From Actinomycetota bacterium (GTDB lineage: Bacteria; Actinomycetota; Acidimicrobiia; Acidimicrobiales; JAJPHE01), in assembly GCA_027315345.1 (NCBI GenBank), contig DAHUYE010000067.1, positions 62,001-126,000 of the forward strand: a stretch of 64,000 nt of DNA, given 5' to 3'. A program made the translations under genes and the position numbers. The notes below the pieces were generated by a model. That model saw only the letters and a list, made by a program, of their open reading frames with translations, did no database searches and had not been told where the DNA came from. Shown piece by piece: positions 1 through 12,533 of the stretch (positions are counted from its first letter, which is position 1; each line of letters starts with the position of its first letter).

Positions 1-26
1 AGGACGCCGAGGAGGGTCCGGCATGA
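1..26 (+). CDS. C-terminal tail of the gene upstream of prs (partial)
   Basis: The reading frame from position 3 to the TGA at 24-26 encodes a short acidic tail (Asp-Ala-Glu-Glu-Gly-Pro-Ala). It would overlap the prs ATG as ATGA, the coupling style used throughout this window. In related Actinomycetota glmU often precedes prs, so this may be the end of glmU. Too little sequence is present to identify it. Confidence 0.35.
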
Positions 27-994
27 CCATGGAACTCATCACCAAGAAGCGGCTGGATCTCTACTCCGGCCGGTCCCACCCGGAGCTGGCCCAGGAGATA
101 GCCGACCGTCTGGGCGTCCAGCTGGGTGAGCCCAACCTGCGCGAGTTCGCCAACGGTGAGATCCACTGCCGGTTCAACGAGTCGATCCGGGGCGGGGACG
201 TCTTCATCATCCAGACTCACGGCCGAGCCGTCAACCAGTCGATCATGGAACAGGCCATCATGATCGACGCCGCCAAGCGGGCCTCGGCCAAGCGGATCAC
301 CGCCGTCTGCCCCTACTTCGGCTACTCCCGCCAGGATCGCAAGGCCCTGCCCCGGGAGCCCATCACGGCCAAGCTGGTGACCGACATCCTCCGCACGGCC
401 GGCGCCCAGCGCATCGTCTCGCTTGATCTGCACTCCGGCCAGCTGCAGGGCTTTTTCGACGGTCCGGTGGACCATCTGACCGCCCTGCCCGTGCTCCTGG
501 ACTACCTGCGCACCAACGGGCCCCCGGACCTGGTGGTGGTCGCCCCTGACGCCGGCCGGGTCAAGGTGGCCGAGCGCTTCGGCCAGCACCTCGGCACCGA
601 CATCGCCATCGTCCACAAGCGCCGGCCCCGAGGGGCGGCCAACACGGTCGAGGCTCTCGGGGTGGTCGGGCCGGTGAAGGGCCGGTGCTGCGTGCTCATC
701 GATGACATGATCGACACCGCCGGCACGGTCACCGCCGCCGCCGAGCTCCTGGTGTCGGAGGGGGCCACCGACGTGTGGACCATGGCCACCCACGGCATCC
801 TCTCCGACCCCGCCGTCGACCGGCTCAAGAACGCCCCGGTATCCCGGGTGGTGGTGACCAACACCCTGCCCATGCCCGACTACATGAACTTCGACAAGCT
901 GGAGGTGCTGTCGGTGGCCAGCGTGGTGGCCGACGCCATCGACGCCGTCTTCGAGGACACCTCCGTCTCGGAGATCTTCGGGGGGGAGAACTGA
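23..994 (+). CDS. prs: Ribose-phosphate pyrophosphokinase
   Basis: Makes PRPP from ribose 5-phosphate and ATP in the cytoplasm, feeding purine, pyrimidine, His and Trp synthesis. The 323-residue protein is full length for class I PRPP synthetases. It has the N-terminal phosphoribosyl domain (residues about 8-125), the ATP-binding stretch with CPYFGYSRQDRK near 98-109, and the PRPP-binding loop with VLIDDMIDTAGT near 225-236. The start at ATG 23 follows a GAGGAGGG ribosome-binding site at 9-16. The related gene pyrE, which consumes PRPP, lies far away at 46.9 kb on the other strand. Identification is secure. Confidence 0.97.
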   Translation: MTMELITKKRLDLYSGRSHPELAQEIADRLGVQLGEPNLREFANGEIHCRFNESIRGGDVFIIQTHGRAVNQSIMEQAIMIDAAKRASAKRITAVCPYFGYSRQDRKALPREPITAKLVTDILRTAGAQRIVSLDLHSGQLQGFFDGPVDHLTALPVLLDYLRTNGPPDLVVVAPDAGRVKVAERFGQHLGTDIAIVHKRRPRGAANTVEALGVVGPVKGRCCVLIDDMIDTAGTVTAAAELLVSEGATDVWTMATHGILSDPAVDRLKNAPVSRVVVTNTLPMPDYMNFDKLEVLSVASVVADAIDAVFEDTSVSEIFGGEN

Positions 995-1070
995 CCCGAC
1001 CGTCCTCGGCCTCTGGCCAACGGCGCCGTACCCGACATTGGCCAGCGGGACGTCGGCATCGACCGCCGGA

Positions 1071-1108
1071 ACGTCAACGTAGGTTGACGTCGGACACAGG
1101 TCTACAAT
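1071..1108 (+). promoter_or_regulatory. Inverted repeat and -10-like box before rplY
   Basis: The prs-rplY gap holds a perfect 8-bp inverted repeat, ACGTCAAC-N4-GTTGACGT (1071-1090), followed by TACAAT (1103-1108). The right arm contains TTGACG, but its distance to TACAAT is only 13 nt, too short for an ordinary sigma-70 promoter. It may be an operator or an alternative-sigma site. rplY/ctc is a general-stress gene in some bacteria, which makes regulation plausible but unproven. Confidence 0.4.
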
Positions 1109-1148
1109 CTGTCGGTCCCTTTCCCAGCTGTAGTTGGAGCGCGCCGTC

Positions 1149-1859
1149 ATGCCCGAGGTCAAGATCGTTGCCGAGACAGGTCGGCGTACCGGCACCCGTT
1201 CATCGGGGCGTCTGAGAGGCGACGGCCGCATCCCGGCGGTCATCTACGGGCACGGGATCGACCCCATCTCCATAGCCGTGGACGCCCGTGAGCTGCGCCA
1301 GGCCCTGTCCACCGATGCCGGCCTCAACGCCCTTCTGTCCCTGGACGTGGACGGCACCAGCCACCTGACCATGGCCCGGGTCCTCCAGCGCCATCCGGTC
1401 CGCCACACCGTCATGCACGTGGACTTCCAGATCGTGCGCCGGGACGAGGTCATGTCCGTCGAGGTCCAGATCAGCCTGGTGGGCGACGCCGACCTGGTCA
1501 GCCGGGAGAACGGCGTGGTCGACCAGCAGCTGCACTCCCTGACCGTCAAGGCCACCCCGGACCGCATCCCCCACGGCATCGAGGTCGATATCAGCGCCCT
1601 GGAGGTGGGATCCACCATCCGGGTGGCCGACATCATCCTCCCGGCCGGAGTGGAGACCGAGGTGGACCCCGAGGCCCCGGTGGTGGTCGGTCAGCCTCCG
1701 CAGGCCGCCGCCGAAGCCGAGGCCATGGACGCCGAGGTCGAAGCGGTTGCCGCCGAGCAGTCCGAGGCCGCTTCCGAGGGCGCCGAGGCCGCTGCGGCCG
1801 AGGAGGGCGGCGGTTCGGATTCCGGCGCCGCCGATTCCGGCGGCTCGGACGAGGCTTAG
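1149..1859 (+). CDS. rplY: 50S ribosomal protein L25 / general stress protein Ctc
   Basis: Binds 5S rRNA in the large ribosomal subunit. The 236-residue protein has the N-terminal L25 domain (about 1-95, including RIPAVIYGHG) and the C-terminal TL5-type beta domain (about 100-185), so it is the long Ctc form. An acidic Ala/Glu/Gly/Ser-rich tail of about 50 residues follows. ATG 1149 is preferred because GGAG at 1136-1139 lies 9 nt upstream; a TTG at 1134 would add five residues. The next gene, pth, follows after only 2 nt. Confidence 0.95.
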   Translation: MPEVKIVAETGRRTGTRSSGRLRGDGRIPAVIYGHGIDPISIAVDARELRQALSTDAGLNALLSLDVDGTSHLTMARVLQRHPVRHTVMHVDFQIVRRDEVMSVEVQISLVGDADLVSRENGVVDQQLHSLTVKATPDRIPHGIEVDISALEVGSTIRVADIILPAGVETEVDPEAPVVVGQPPQAAAEAEAMDAEVEAVAAEQSEAASEGAEAAAAEEGGGSDSGAADSGGSDEA

Positions 1860-1861
1860 GG

Positions 1862-2473
1862 CTGCTCCGGCACCGCCGCGGTACCCCGGCCGACCTGCTG
1901 GCGGTCGGCCTGGGCAACCCTGGGTCCGAATACGCCCGGAGCCGGCACAACCTGGGGGCCATGGTGGTCTCCCTCCTGGCCGAGCGCCACGGGGAGCGGC
2001 TCCGTCACTCCCGTAGCGACCATGCCCTGGTGGCCGAGGCCCAGGTGGACGGTCGCCGGCTGGCCCTGGCCTTCCCCCAGACCTATATGAACGACTCCGG
2101 GCTGGCCGTGCGCAGCCTGGTCCGCCGCTTCGGCATCGAGGACCTGGCCCGGCTGGTCATAGTCCAGGACGAGCTCGATCTGCCGGCCGGAGTGGTGCGG
2201 GTGAAGGCCGGCGGCGGCCTGGCCGGCCACAACGGGCTGCGTTCGATCGAGGCCCATCTGCACGACCGCGGGTTCACCCGGGTGAGGATCGGCATCGATA
2301 AGGCCCCGGGTCGCAACCGCCGCCCCGGTGACGGGATCGGTCACGTCCTGTCCGCCCCGTCCAAGCGGGAGCAGGAGGACCTCGACGCCGCCGTGGAGAC
2401 CGCCGCCGACGCCGTCGAGCACATCCTCGCCCACGGCGTGGATGCGGCCATGAACCTCTACAACTCCCGATGA
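1862..2473 (+). CDS. pth: Peptidyl-tRNA hydrolase, apparently starting at CTG
   Basis: Recycles peptidyl-tRNA released from stalled ribosomes. From CTG 1862 the product is 203 residues, the normal length. It carries the Pth motif GLGNPGSEYARSRHN with the catalytic Asn19 and His29 (Asn10 and His20 in E. coli Pth), the QDELDLP loop and GGLAGHNGLRS. There is no ATG, GTG or TTG in frame upstream of ATG 1961, and starting at 1961 would delete both catalytic residues. GAGG at 1851-1854 sits 7 nt before the CTG. The stop overlaps the mfd start as ATGA. The function is secure; the exact start is inferred. Confidence 0.92.
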   Translation: MLRHRRGTPADLLAVGLGNPGSEYARSRHNLGAMVVSLLAERHGERLRHSRSDHALVAEAQVDGRRLALAFPQTYMNDSGLAVRSLVRRFGIEDLARLVIVQDELDLPAGVVRVKAGGGLAGHNGLRSIEAHLHDRGFTRVRIGIDKAPGRNRRPGDGIGHVLSAPSKREQEDLDAAVETAADAVEHILAHGVDAAMNLYNSR

Positions 2474-5400
2474 CCGAGCTGCTCCACCGCCTCCCGCCCC
2501 TGCTGCGGGCCGAGCCGGCGTTGGTGTCCATGGCCGGCAGCTCCAACGGGGTGCTGGCCGTGTCGGAACCGGCCCGGGCTATCACCGTGGCCGGCCTGGC
2601 CCACCTGTCCTCCCGCCATCCCATCCTGGTGGTCCTGCCCGCCCAGGCCGACGCCGACCGGCTGGCCCACGACCTGGGGGCGTTCCTGGGCCCGGAGGAG
2701 GTCGAGTCCTTCCCGGCCTGGGAGACGCTGCCCTTCGAGCGGGTCAGCCCGGCGGTGGAGACCATGGGCCGCCGGCTGCGGACCATCTGGCGGCTCCGGG
2801 AGGGCAACCCGCCCCGGGTGGTGGTCTCCACCGTCAAGGCCTTGATCCAGCGCCTGGGCCCGGGCGCCTGTGACCAGCAGCCGGTGGTGATCCGCGCCGG
2901 GGACACCCTGGACGAGGAGACGCTGGTGGCGGGGCTGGTGGCCATGGGCTACCGGCGGGAGTACCAGGTCGAGCACCGGGGCGAGGTGGCCGTGCGGGGA
3001 GGGATAGTCGACGTCTTCCCCTCCACCGCCGATGCCCCGGTCCGCATCGACCTCTGGGGCGATGAGGTCGATCGGCTGACCGAGTTCGACGTGTTCGATC
3101 AGCGCTCCACCCAGGAGCGGACCGAGGTGGAGATCTTTGGCTGCCGGGAGGTGCTGCCCGATGAGGCAGTGCGCCGGCGGGCGGCCGAGCTGATCGGCGC
3201 CGAGCCCTGGGCCCGGGAGCAGTGGGACCGGCTGGCCGAGGGCCTGGTCTTCGACGGCATGGAGTCCTGGCTGCCGTGGCTGGCGGAGGAGGAGATCCTC
3301 CTGCCCGATCTTCTGGGGGAAGACGCCCAGGTCCTCCTGGTCGAGCCCAGGCGGATGCGGGACCGGGCCTCCGAGGTACTGGATGAGGAGGCCGCTCTGG
3401 CTGCGACCCTGGCCCAGACCTGGGCCGGGGCGACCGAGCGGGGTTTCCCCCCCCTGCATCTGGCCTTCGAGAGAATGCTGGCCCGCACCTCGGCTCCGGT
3501 GTGGTCGATCACCAACACCCCCGACCGCCCGGACACGCCGGCCGTCGACGCCACCGGATGGGATCCGGTCGTCGGGGACGCCTCCCGCCTGGTCAGCCGC
3601 CTGGCCGGCCTGGCCGCCAACGGCTTCCGGGTGGTGGTCTGCGCCGACGGCCCGGGCAGCGCCGAGCGGGTGGGGGCCTCCCTCCAGGAGGCCGGCCTGG
3701 TCCTGCGCCGCCGCCTGGATCCCGATGTCGAGCTGGCCGAGGCCGAACCGGAACCCGGTCTCACCCTGACCGTCTCCCCGGTGGAGCGGGGTTTCGTGCT
3801 CAACGCCGCCAAGGTGGCCGTGCTGGCCGAGTCCGACGTCACCGGCCGGCGCCGCGCCCATCGACGGCCCCGGGCCCGGTCCCGCTCCATCGACAGCGGC
3901 TTCTTCGACGACCTCAAAGCCGGTGATTACGTCGTTCACCACCAGCACGGGGTGGCCCACTACGGCGGGATGGTGACGCGCTCCATCGGGGGAGCCGAGC
4001 GCGACTACCTGCTGCTCGAGTACCGGGGCGGGGACAAGCTCTACGTCCCTTCCGACCAGATCGACGCCGTGACGCCCTACACGGGCGGGGAGACCCCGAC
4101 CCTGTCCCGCATGGGCGGCGCCGATTGGGAGCGGACCCGCAGCCGGGTCCGCTCGGCGGTGCGGGAGATCGCCCAGGAGCTGGTCGTCCTGTACCGGCGA
4201 AGGGTCACCACCCCGGGCCACGCCTTTCCTCCCGACACGCCGTGGCAGGTGGAGATGGAACAGGCCTTCCCCTTCACCGAGACCGCCGATCAGGCCAAGG
4301 CCATCGAGGCGGTCAAGGAGGACATGGAACAGGCCGTGCCCATGGACCGTCTGGTCTGCGGGGATGTCGGTTTCGGTAAGACGGAGGTGGCCATCCGGGC
4401 CGTGTTCAAGGCCGTCCAGGACGGACGCCAGACGGCCGTGCTGGTGCCGACCACTCTGCTGGCCCAGCAGCACTTTCAGACCTTCTCGGATCGCTTCGCC
4501 GGCTATCCGGTGCGGGTCGAGGTGCTCTCGCGCTTCTTGACCCCGGCCCAGGCCCGGGCCGTGGTGGAGGGGCTGGCCACCGGGGTGGTCGACGTCGTGA
4601 TCGGCACCCACCGCCTGCTGTCGGGCGACATCAAGTTCCACAACCTCGGCCTGCTGGTCGTGGACGAGGAGCAGCGCTTCGGCGTCACCCACAAGGAGGC
4701 CATCAAGGCCCTCCGGACCGACGTCGACGTCCTCACCCTCACCGCCACGCCGATCCCGCGCACGTTGGAGATGAGTCTCACCGGCATCCGGGACCTGACC
4801 CTGCTCAACACCCCGCCGGCCGAGCGCCAGCCCATCCTCACCTATGTCGGTGAATACGACGAGCGCGCCGTCTCCGAGGCCATCCGGCGCGAACTGTTGC
4901 GCGAGGGCCAGGTCTTCTTCGTGCACAACCGGGTGCGCGACATCGAACACACCGCCCGGCGCATCCGGGAGCTGGTGCCCGAGGCCAGGGTGGCCGTGGC
5001 CCACGGGCAGATGGACGAGGGCACCCTGGAACGGGTGGTGCTCGACTTCTGGGAAGGCGCCTTCGACGTGCTGGTCTGCACCACCATCATCGAGTCCGGC
5101 ATCGACATGCCCACCGTCAACACCCTGGTCGTGGACCGGGCCGATCGCCTGGGCCTGGGCCAGCTGCACCAGCTGCGGGGCCGGGTGGGCCGGGCCGGTC
5201 AACGGGCCTACGCCTATCTCTTCTTCCCTCCCGATATGTCCCTGTCGGAGGAGGCCTACGAGCGTCTGCGCACCATCGGGGAGCACACCGAACTGGGCTC
5301 GGGTTTCAAGATCGCCATGCGCGACCTGGAGATCCGCGGCGCCGGCAACCTGCTCGGGGCCGATCAGTCCGGCCATATCGCCGCCGTCGGTTACGACCTG

Positions 5401-5916
5401 TACGTGCGCATGGTCAGCGAGGCGGTGGCCGAGCTCAAGGGGGAGGAGGCCCGGCCCCCGGCCGAGATCAAGCTGGACCTGCCCCTCGACGCCCACCTGC
5501 CCGTGGACTACGTGGAGCGGGAGGACTTGCGCCTGGAGGCCTACCGGCGCCTGGCCGGGGTCACGACCCAGGCCGAGGTGGACGACATAGCCGCCGAGTG
5601 GGCCGACCGGTTCGGGCCCGTCCCCGAGGCCGCCCAGGCCCTGCTCCGCGTCGGCCGGCTCCGGGCCGAGTGCGCCCGGGTGGGGGTGACCGAGGTGAGC
5701 GTGGTCAAGCCCCGGGGCATGGCCAGCAGCCCGTCCACGGCCCGGATCAGCCCGCTGTTCCTGCGTACCAGCGCCGAGATGCGTCTGCGCCGCCTGGCCC
5801 CCAAGTCCGTGTACAAGGCCGACATCGGCCAGATCGTGGTCCCCATCCAGCCCAAGGCCGACCCGGCCGAGGCTGTCACCGTCCTCCTGGGCGAGTTGGT
5901 GCCCCCCGAGGAGTGA
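2470..5916 (+). CDS. mfd: Transcription-repair coupling factor
   Basis: ATP-dependent translocase that removes RNA polymerase stalled at DNA damage and recruits UvrA. At 1148 residues it is full length. Order: UvrB-like UvrA-binding region (about 1-330), RNA-polymerase-interacting domain (about 480-560, with [15 protein letters not shown]), RecG-like helicase lobes with Walker [10 protein letters not shown] near 632, motif II DEEQRFG near 735 and motif [13 protein letters not shown] near 905, then the C-terminal TRCF domain. The ATG start overlaps the pth stop by 4 bp. A 1210-codon open frame on the opposite strand is a GC-driven shadow. Confidence 0.98.
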   Translation: MTELLHRLPPLLRAEPALVSMAGSSNGVLAVSEPARAITVAGLAHLSSRHPILVVLPAQADADRLAHDLGAFLGPEEVESFPAWETLPFERVSPAVETMGRRLRTIWRLREGNPPRVVVSTVKALIQRLGPGACDQQPVVIRAGDTLDEETLVAGLVAMGYRREYQVEHRGEVAVRGGIVDVFPSTADAPVRIDLWGDEVDRLTEFDVFDQRSTQERTEVEIFGCREVLPDEAVRRRAAELIGAEPWAREQWDRLAEGLVFDGMESWLPWLAEEEILLPDLLGEDAQVLLVEPRRMRDRASEVLDEEAALAATLAQTWAGATERGFPPLHLAFERMLARTSAPVWSITNTPDRPDTPAVDATGWDPVVGDASRLVSRLAGLAANGFRVVVCADGPGSAERVGASLQEAGLVLRRRLDPDVELAEAEPEPGLTLTVSPVERGFVLNAAKVAVLAESDVTGRRRAHRRPRARSRSIDSGFFDDLKAGDYVVHHQHGVAHYGGMVTRSIGGAERDYLLLEYRGGDKLYVPSDQIDAVTPYTGGETPTLSRMGGADWERTRSRVRSAVREIAQELVVLYRRRVTTPGHAFPPDTPWQVEMEQAFPFTETADQAKAIEAVKEDMEQAVPMDRLVCGDVGFGKTEVAIRAVFKAVQDGRQTAVLVPTTLLAQQHFQTFSDRFAGYPVRVEVLSRFLTPAQARAVVEGLATGVVDVVIGTHRLLSGDIKFHNLGLLVVDEEQRFGVTHKEAIKALRTDVDVLTLTATPIPRTLEMSLTGIRDLTLLNTPPAERQPILTYVGEYDERAVSEAIRRELLREGQVFFVHNRVRDIEHTARRIRELVPEARVAVAHGQMDEGTLERVVLDFWEGAFDVLVCTTIIESGIDMPTVNTLVVDRADRLGLGQLHQLRGRVGRAGQRAYAYLFFPPDMSLSEEAYERLRTIGEHTELGSGFKIAMRDLEIRGAGNLLGADQSGHIAAVGYDLYVRMVSEAVAELKGEEARPPAEIKLDLPLDAHLPVDYVEREDLRLEAYRRLAGVTTQAEVDDIAAEWADRFGPVPEAAQALLRVGRLRAECARVGVTEVSVVKPRGMASSPSTARISPLFLRTSAEMRLRRLAPKSVYKADIGQIVVPIQPKADPAEAVTVLLGELVPPEE

Positions 5917-5967
5917 GGCCGGCCCGGCGCCGGCCGGCGTGGGCGCAGAGGCCGGCCCGGCGCCGGC
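5915..5967. repeat. 20-bp direct repeat after mfd
   Basis: The 20-bp word starting GAGGCCGGCC and ending GGCGCCGGC occurs at 5915-5934 and again at 5948-5967, 33 bp apart. Each copy is nearly self-complementary and could form a GC-rich hairpin. The first copy overlaps the mfd stop codon. It may act in termination or RNA processing; there is no T-tract. Confidence 0.6.
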
Positions 5968-6016
5968 TGTGGCCGCTCCGGGGCGGGTGAGCAGGGTCGC
6001 TAACCTGCGCCCCACC

Positions 6017-7068
6017 GTGAGAAAACTCCTCCTGACAGTCGCGGCCGTGCTCGGGACCGGGCTGGCCGCCACCGCCTGCAACCCGGTCACCCCCTATGCC
6101 GCCGTGGTCAACGGCACGGTCATCACCCAGAGCGCCCTCAATTCCGAGCTGGCGGCCATAGCCGGCAACAAGTCCGACGTGGCCAGCATCGAGGCCGGGG
6201 CCACTTCCAATGGCGCCGCCAGCCTCACCATCACCGGGCCCGGCCCGGGGACCTACGGGGCCACTTTCGCCTCCGAGGTGCTGCGCCAGGAGATTCTCTA
6301 CGTCCTCATCCAGCAGGAACTGGTCAAGCATCACGTGACCGTGACCAGCTACGACATGACGGCGGCCCGCGCCGATGTGCCCGGCGCCCTCCAGGGCAGC
6401 GGCCAGACGGCGGTGGCCCTCAACGACTTTCCCCGCGCCTATCAGAACCTGCTGACCCAGCGGCAGGCCGACCTGGAGGCGCTGGAGGCCGACCTGGCCG
6501 GCCAGACCCTGACCCAAGCCTCGGTGGCCGGCTACTACGCCACCCACGCCGGCGAGTTCTATGAAGCCTGCGCCTCCCGGATCGAGGTGGCCAGCGCCCT
6601 GGCCGCCCTCGGGGTGGAAGCGGACCTGGCCAAGGGCACCAGCTTCGCCGCCGAGGCGGCCGCCAAGTCGACCGACACCCAGACCTCGTCCCAGGGCGGC
6701 CAGCTCGGCTGCGGTTCCGGCCTGCAGTTCACCTCCTCGTTCGGGAGCGCCTTCTCCCAGGCGGTGGCCACCACCCCGATCGGTAAGCCCAGCGCGGCGG
6801 TCCCCGGTCCCAACGGCTACGACATAGTCGAGGTCTCCCAGCGCCAGCCCCTGCCCCTGGACACTGCGTACTCCCAGATCCGCCAGCAGCTGACCAGTGC
6901 CGGCAGCACCGCTCTCGAGTCCCTGTTGAGTGCCGACGTGGCCAGGGCGGCCGTGACCGTGGATGCCCGCTACGGGACCTGGTCGGCCAAGAGTGTCAAC
7001 GGAAACAGCGGGGTCATACCGCCGTCCGTCCCGGCGGTCCGATCCGACCTGGCGCCGGCCCCGGCCGG

Positions 7069-7072
<4 letters not shown>
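6017..7072 (+). CDS. SurA-like lipoprotein / peptidyl-prolyl isomerase family protein
   Basis: Predicted exported folding factor. The N-terminus is a lipoprotein-type signal peptide: MRK, a hydrophobic run, then ATAC at residues 18-21 before NPV, a weak lipobox. A SurA N-terminal-like region follows (YAAVVNGTVITQSALNSEL near 25-43), then a C-terminal half resembling a parvulin domain (from about 160 to 300). A PPIase active site cannot be confirmed by eye. GTG 6017 gives the cleanest signal peptide; GTG 5987 or 5939 are alternatives. TAACCT at 6001-6006 may be a -10 box. The stop overlaps mazG as TTGA. It sits between mfd and mazG as in many actinobacteria. Confidence 0.8.
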
Positions 7073-10452
<3,380 letters not shown>

Positions 10453-10469
10453 GCCCCGGCGCACCGAAT

Positions 10470-10491
10470 CTCCGGGCCGAAGCGGCCGGAG
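10470..10491. terminator. Hairpin between convergent genes
   Basis: CTCCGG (10470-10475) and CCGGAG (10486-10491) pair, and CCG-AAG-CGG inside the loop extends the stem with one bulged G. It lies between the ends of the ftsB-like gene and the zinc dehydrogenase, so it could terminate both. There is no T-tract. Confidence 0.5.
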
Positions 10492-10498
10492 GCGGCGG

Positions 10499-11548
10499 CT
10501 AGGGGGTTACGACGATCTTGCAGTGCTGTTCCGGATCCCCCAGGGCGTCGAAGGCCCAGCCCACCTGGTCCAGGCCGACCTCGGCGGTGACCAACGGCGC
10601 CACGTCGATGTCCCCCTCGGCTATGGCCCGCAGCGACTCGGCAAACTCGGCCGGTTCATAGCCCAGCACGAACTGCATGTTGAGCTCCTTGCTGATGCCG
10701 AAGAAGGGAGTGAAGGTGTCCGCCTCCATGCACACACCGACCACCACCACCCGGCTTCCGCCCGGGGCGCTGCGCATGATGTCGTTGATGATCCCGGGCA
10801 CACCGATGGCCTCGAAGATCACCGCGCTCCCGCCCCGGCCGGAGCGGGCCCAGGCCGCCCAGGCCGTCTCCTCCCGCGGATCGACCGTCTGGTGGGCACC
10901 CAGGCGCTGGGCCAGATCCCGCCGGGCCGGTGAGAAGTCGGCGGCCAGGATGTGACCGACCCCCTTCATGCGCAGAGCGGCGATCACCGACAGACCCACC
11001 GGCCCGCACCCGAGTACCACGGCGGCTTCGCCCGGGCCGATGTTCGATTTGTTGACGGCGTGCAGGCCGACCGCCATCGGCTCGGTCAGAGCGGCGCGCG
11101 AGGCGTCGAGGCCGTTGGGCACCGCCAGCAGCATGAAGGAACTGAGCAGCATGCGCTCGGCGTAGCCGCCGATGGTGGTGTTGCTGTAGACGATGGGCTC
11201 GATACCACCGGGACCGAAGAGAATCGGGATGGACGTCACCAGCGAACCCGGTCCAAGTGGGCTCTCGGTGTCCGGTCCCACCTCCAGCACCTCGGCGGCG
11301 AACTCATGACCCATGAACACGTCGCGGTCCAGATCCAGACCGAGGGCGAGGCCGGCACTGGTTATCCCGCCCGAGGTCATCTCCGCCCCCAACTCGAGCA
11401 TGCGCCGTCCGTGCTTGGCGAAGTGGAGATCGGAGCCGCAGATGCCGCAGGCCTTGACCTGGACCAGCACCTGGTTCTGGGCCGGCACCGGCTCGGCCAC
11501 ATCGTCGCGGAGCACCATCCGTCCGTGATCGAGGACTGCGGCTTTCAT
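10499..11548 (-). CDS. Zinc-binding dehydrogenase (MDR family)
   Basis: NAD(P)-dependent alcohol dehydrogenase of the medium-chain family, 349 residues. The catalytic zinc region CGICGSDLH lies near 35-43, GHEFAAEV near 80-87, and the Rossmann motif VLGCGPVGLSVIA near 177-189. The four-cysteine structural zinc lobe of classical alcohol dehydrogenases is missing; that stretch is replaced by a Gly/Ile/Pro-rich loop. It is the last gene of a three-gene minus-strand operon after a monooxygenase and an epoxide-hydrolase-like protein, so oxidation of a hydroxylated or diol product is likely. The substrate is unknown. Confidence 0.9.
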   Translation of the reverse strand: MKAAVLDHGRMVLRDDVAEPVPAQNQVLVQVKACGICGSDLHFAKHGRRMLELGAEMTSGGITSAGLALGLDLDRDVFMGHEFAAEVLEVGPDTESPLGPGSLVTSIPILFGPGGIEPIVYSNTTIGGYAERMLLSSFMLLAVPNGLDASRAALTEPMAVGLHAVNKSNIGPGEAAVVLGCGPVGLSVIAALRMKGVGHILAADFSPARRDLAQRLGAHQTVDPREETAWAAWARSGRGGSAVIFEAIGVPGIINDIMRSAPGGSRVVVVGVCMEADTFTPFFGISKELNMQFVLGYEPAEFAESLRAIAEGDIDVAPLVTAEVGLDQVGWAFDALGDPEQHCKIVVTP

Positions 11549-11558
11549 ATCTGCCTCC

Positions 11559-12533
11559 CTATAGGTGGGCGAGGAACTCGAGCAGGGCGGCGTTGACTTC
11601 GGCCGGCTTTTCCTGTTGAACCCAGTGGCCGGCGCCTTCCACCAGGACGCTGCCGCGGTGGTCCTCCAGCCATCCGTCCATGACGGCCGGGGGCATCATG
11701 ACCAGCACCGGGTCGGCCGAGCCGCCGATGAACAGCGAGGGCACCGTGACCTTGGCCCCTTCCAGCTGCGGGGTGGTCTCCCAGTTGCGATCCAGGTTCC
11801 GGTACCAGTTGATTCCGCCGGTAAACCCGGTGCGGGCGAAAGTGGACGAGTAGTGGTCGAGCTCAGCCTCCGACAGCCAGTCCGGCAGCCGCTCGGGCTG
11901 GTACAGCCGCTCGACAAAGCCCCGGCGGTCCTCGGTCCCGCCCGGGCCCATGCCGGCGCCGACCCCGGCCGGATCGCCCAGGCCGGCCAGCATCCCCCTC
12001 ATGGTCCGGGCCGGGTCGGCCCCCAGGTCGGCGTCGGCCACGCCGGGTTCCTGGAAGTACAGCATGTAGAAGAAGTTGTCCCCGACCAGCGCCCGCATGG
12101 CCTGCACCGGCGGCATGGGGCCGCGGGGCACGAAGGGCACGCTCATGCCCACCACGCCCCGCACCCGCTCCGGCGCCAGCAGGGCCAGCTGCCATACGAC
12201 CATCGAGCCCCAGTCGTGACCGATGAAGACGGCCTCGTCCTCGCCCAGGACCTCGAGTAGGCCGAGTAGGTCCCCGGTCAGGTGGGTGATGTCGTAGTCG
12301 GTGATGGAATCCGGCCGGCTGGAGCCGCCGTAGCCGCGCTGGTCGGGGGCCACCACCCGGTACCCGGCCCCGGCCAGGGCGGGGATCTGGTGGCGCCAGG
12401 AGTAACCCAGCTCCGGGAACCCGTGGGCCAGGATGACCAGCGGGCCCTCACCGGCCTCGGTCAGGGACAGTTCGATGCCGTTGACGGCCACCGTCCGGTG
12501 AGTGGCTCCGGGGATGACGGCGGCGTCAGGCAT
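11559..12533 (-). CDS. Alpha/beta hydrolase, epoxide hydrolase-like
   Basis: The 324-residue protein matches the epoxide hydrolase type of alpha/beta hydrolases: oxyanion-hole motif HGFPE at 37-41, nucleophile Asp107 in GHDWGS, and a C-terminal His in the GAGHWVQQEKP stretch near 300. An Asp rather than Ser nucleophile favours an epoxide hydrolase or haloalkane dehalogenase; the HGFPE motif and cap region favour the former. The start overlaps the stop of the upstream FAD monooxygenase by 8 bp, and the zinc dehydrogenase follows 10 nt downstream. It may open an epoxide made by the monooxygenase; this is inference. Confidence 0.9.
   Translation of the reverse strand: MPDAAVIPGATHRTVAVNGIELSLTEAGEGPLVILAHGFPELGYSWRHQIPALAGAGYRVVAPDQRGYGGSSRPDSITDYDITHLTGDLLGLLEVLGEDEAVFIGHDWGSMVVWQLALLAPERVRGVVGMSVPFVPRGPMPPVQAMRALVGDNFFYMLYFQEPGVADADLGADPARTMRGMLAGLGDPAGVGAGMGPGGTEDRRGFVERLYQPERLPDWLSEAELDHYSSTFARTGFTGGINWYRNLDRNWETTPQLEGAKVTVPSLFIGGSADPVLVMMPPAVMDGWLEDHRGSVLVEGAGHWVQQEKPAEVNAALLEFLAHL

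Noticed and set aside
2458-6090. A 1210-codon open frame antisense to mfd
   Set aside because: It mirrors mfd codon structure in GC-rich DNA, is Gly/Leu/His/Gln-rich without domains, and mfd is certain on the other strand.
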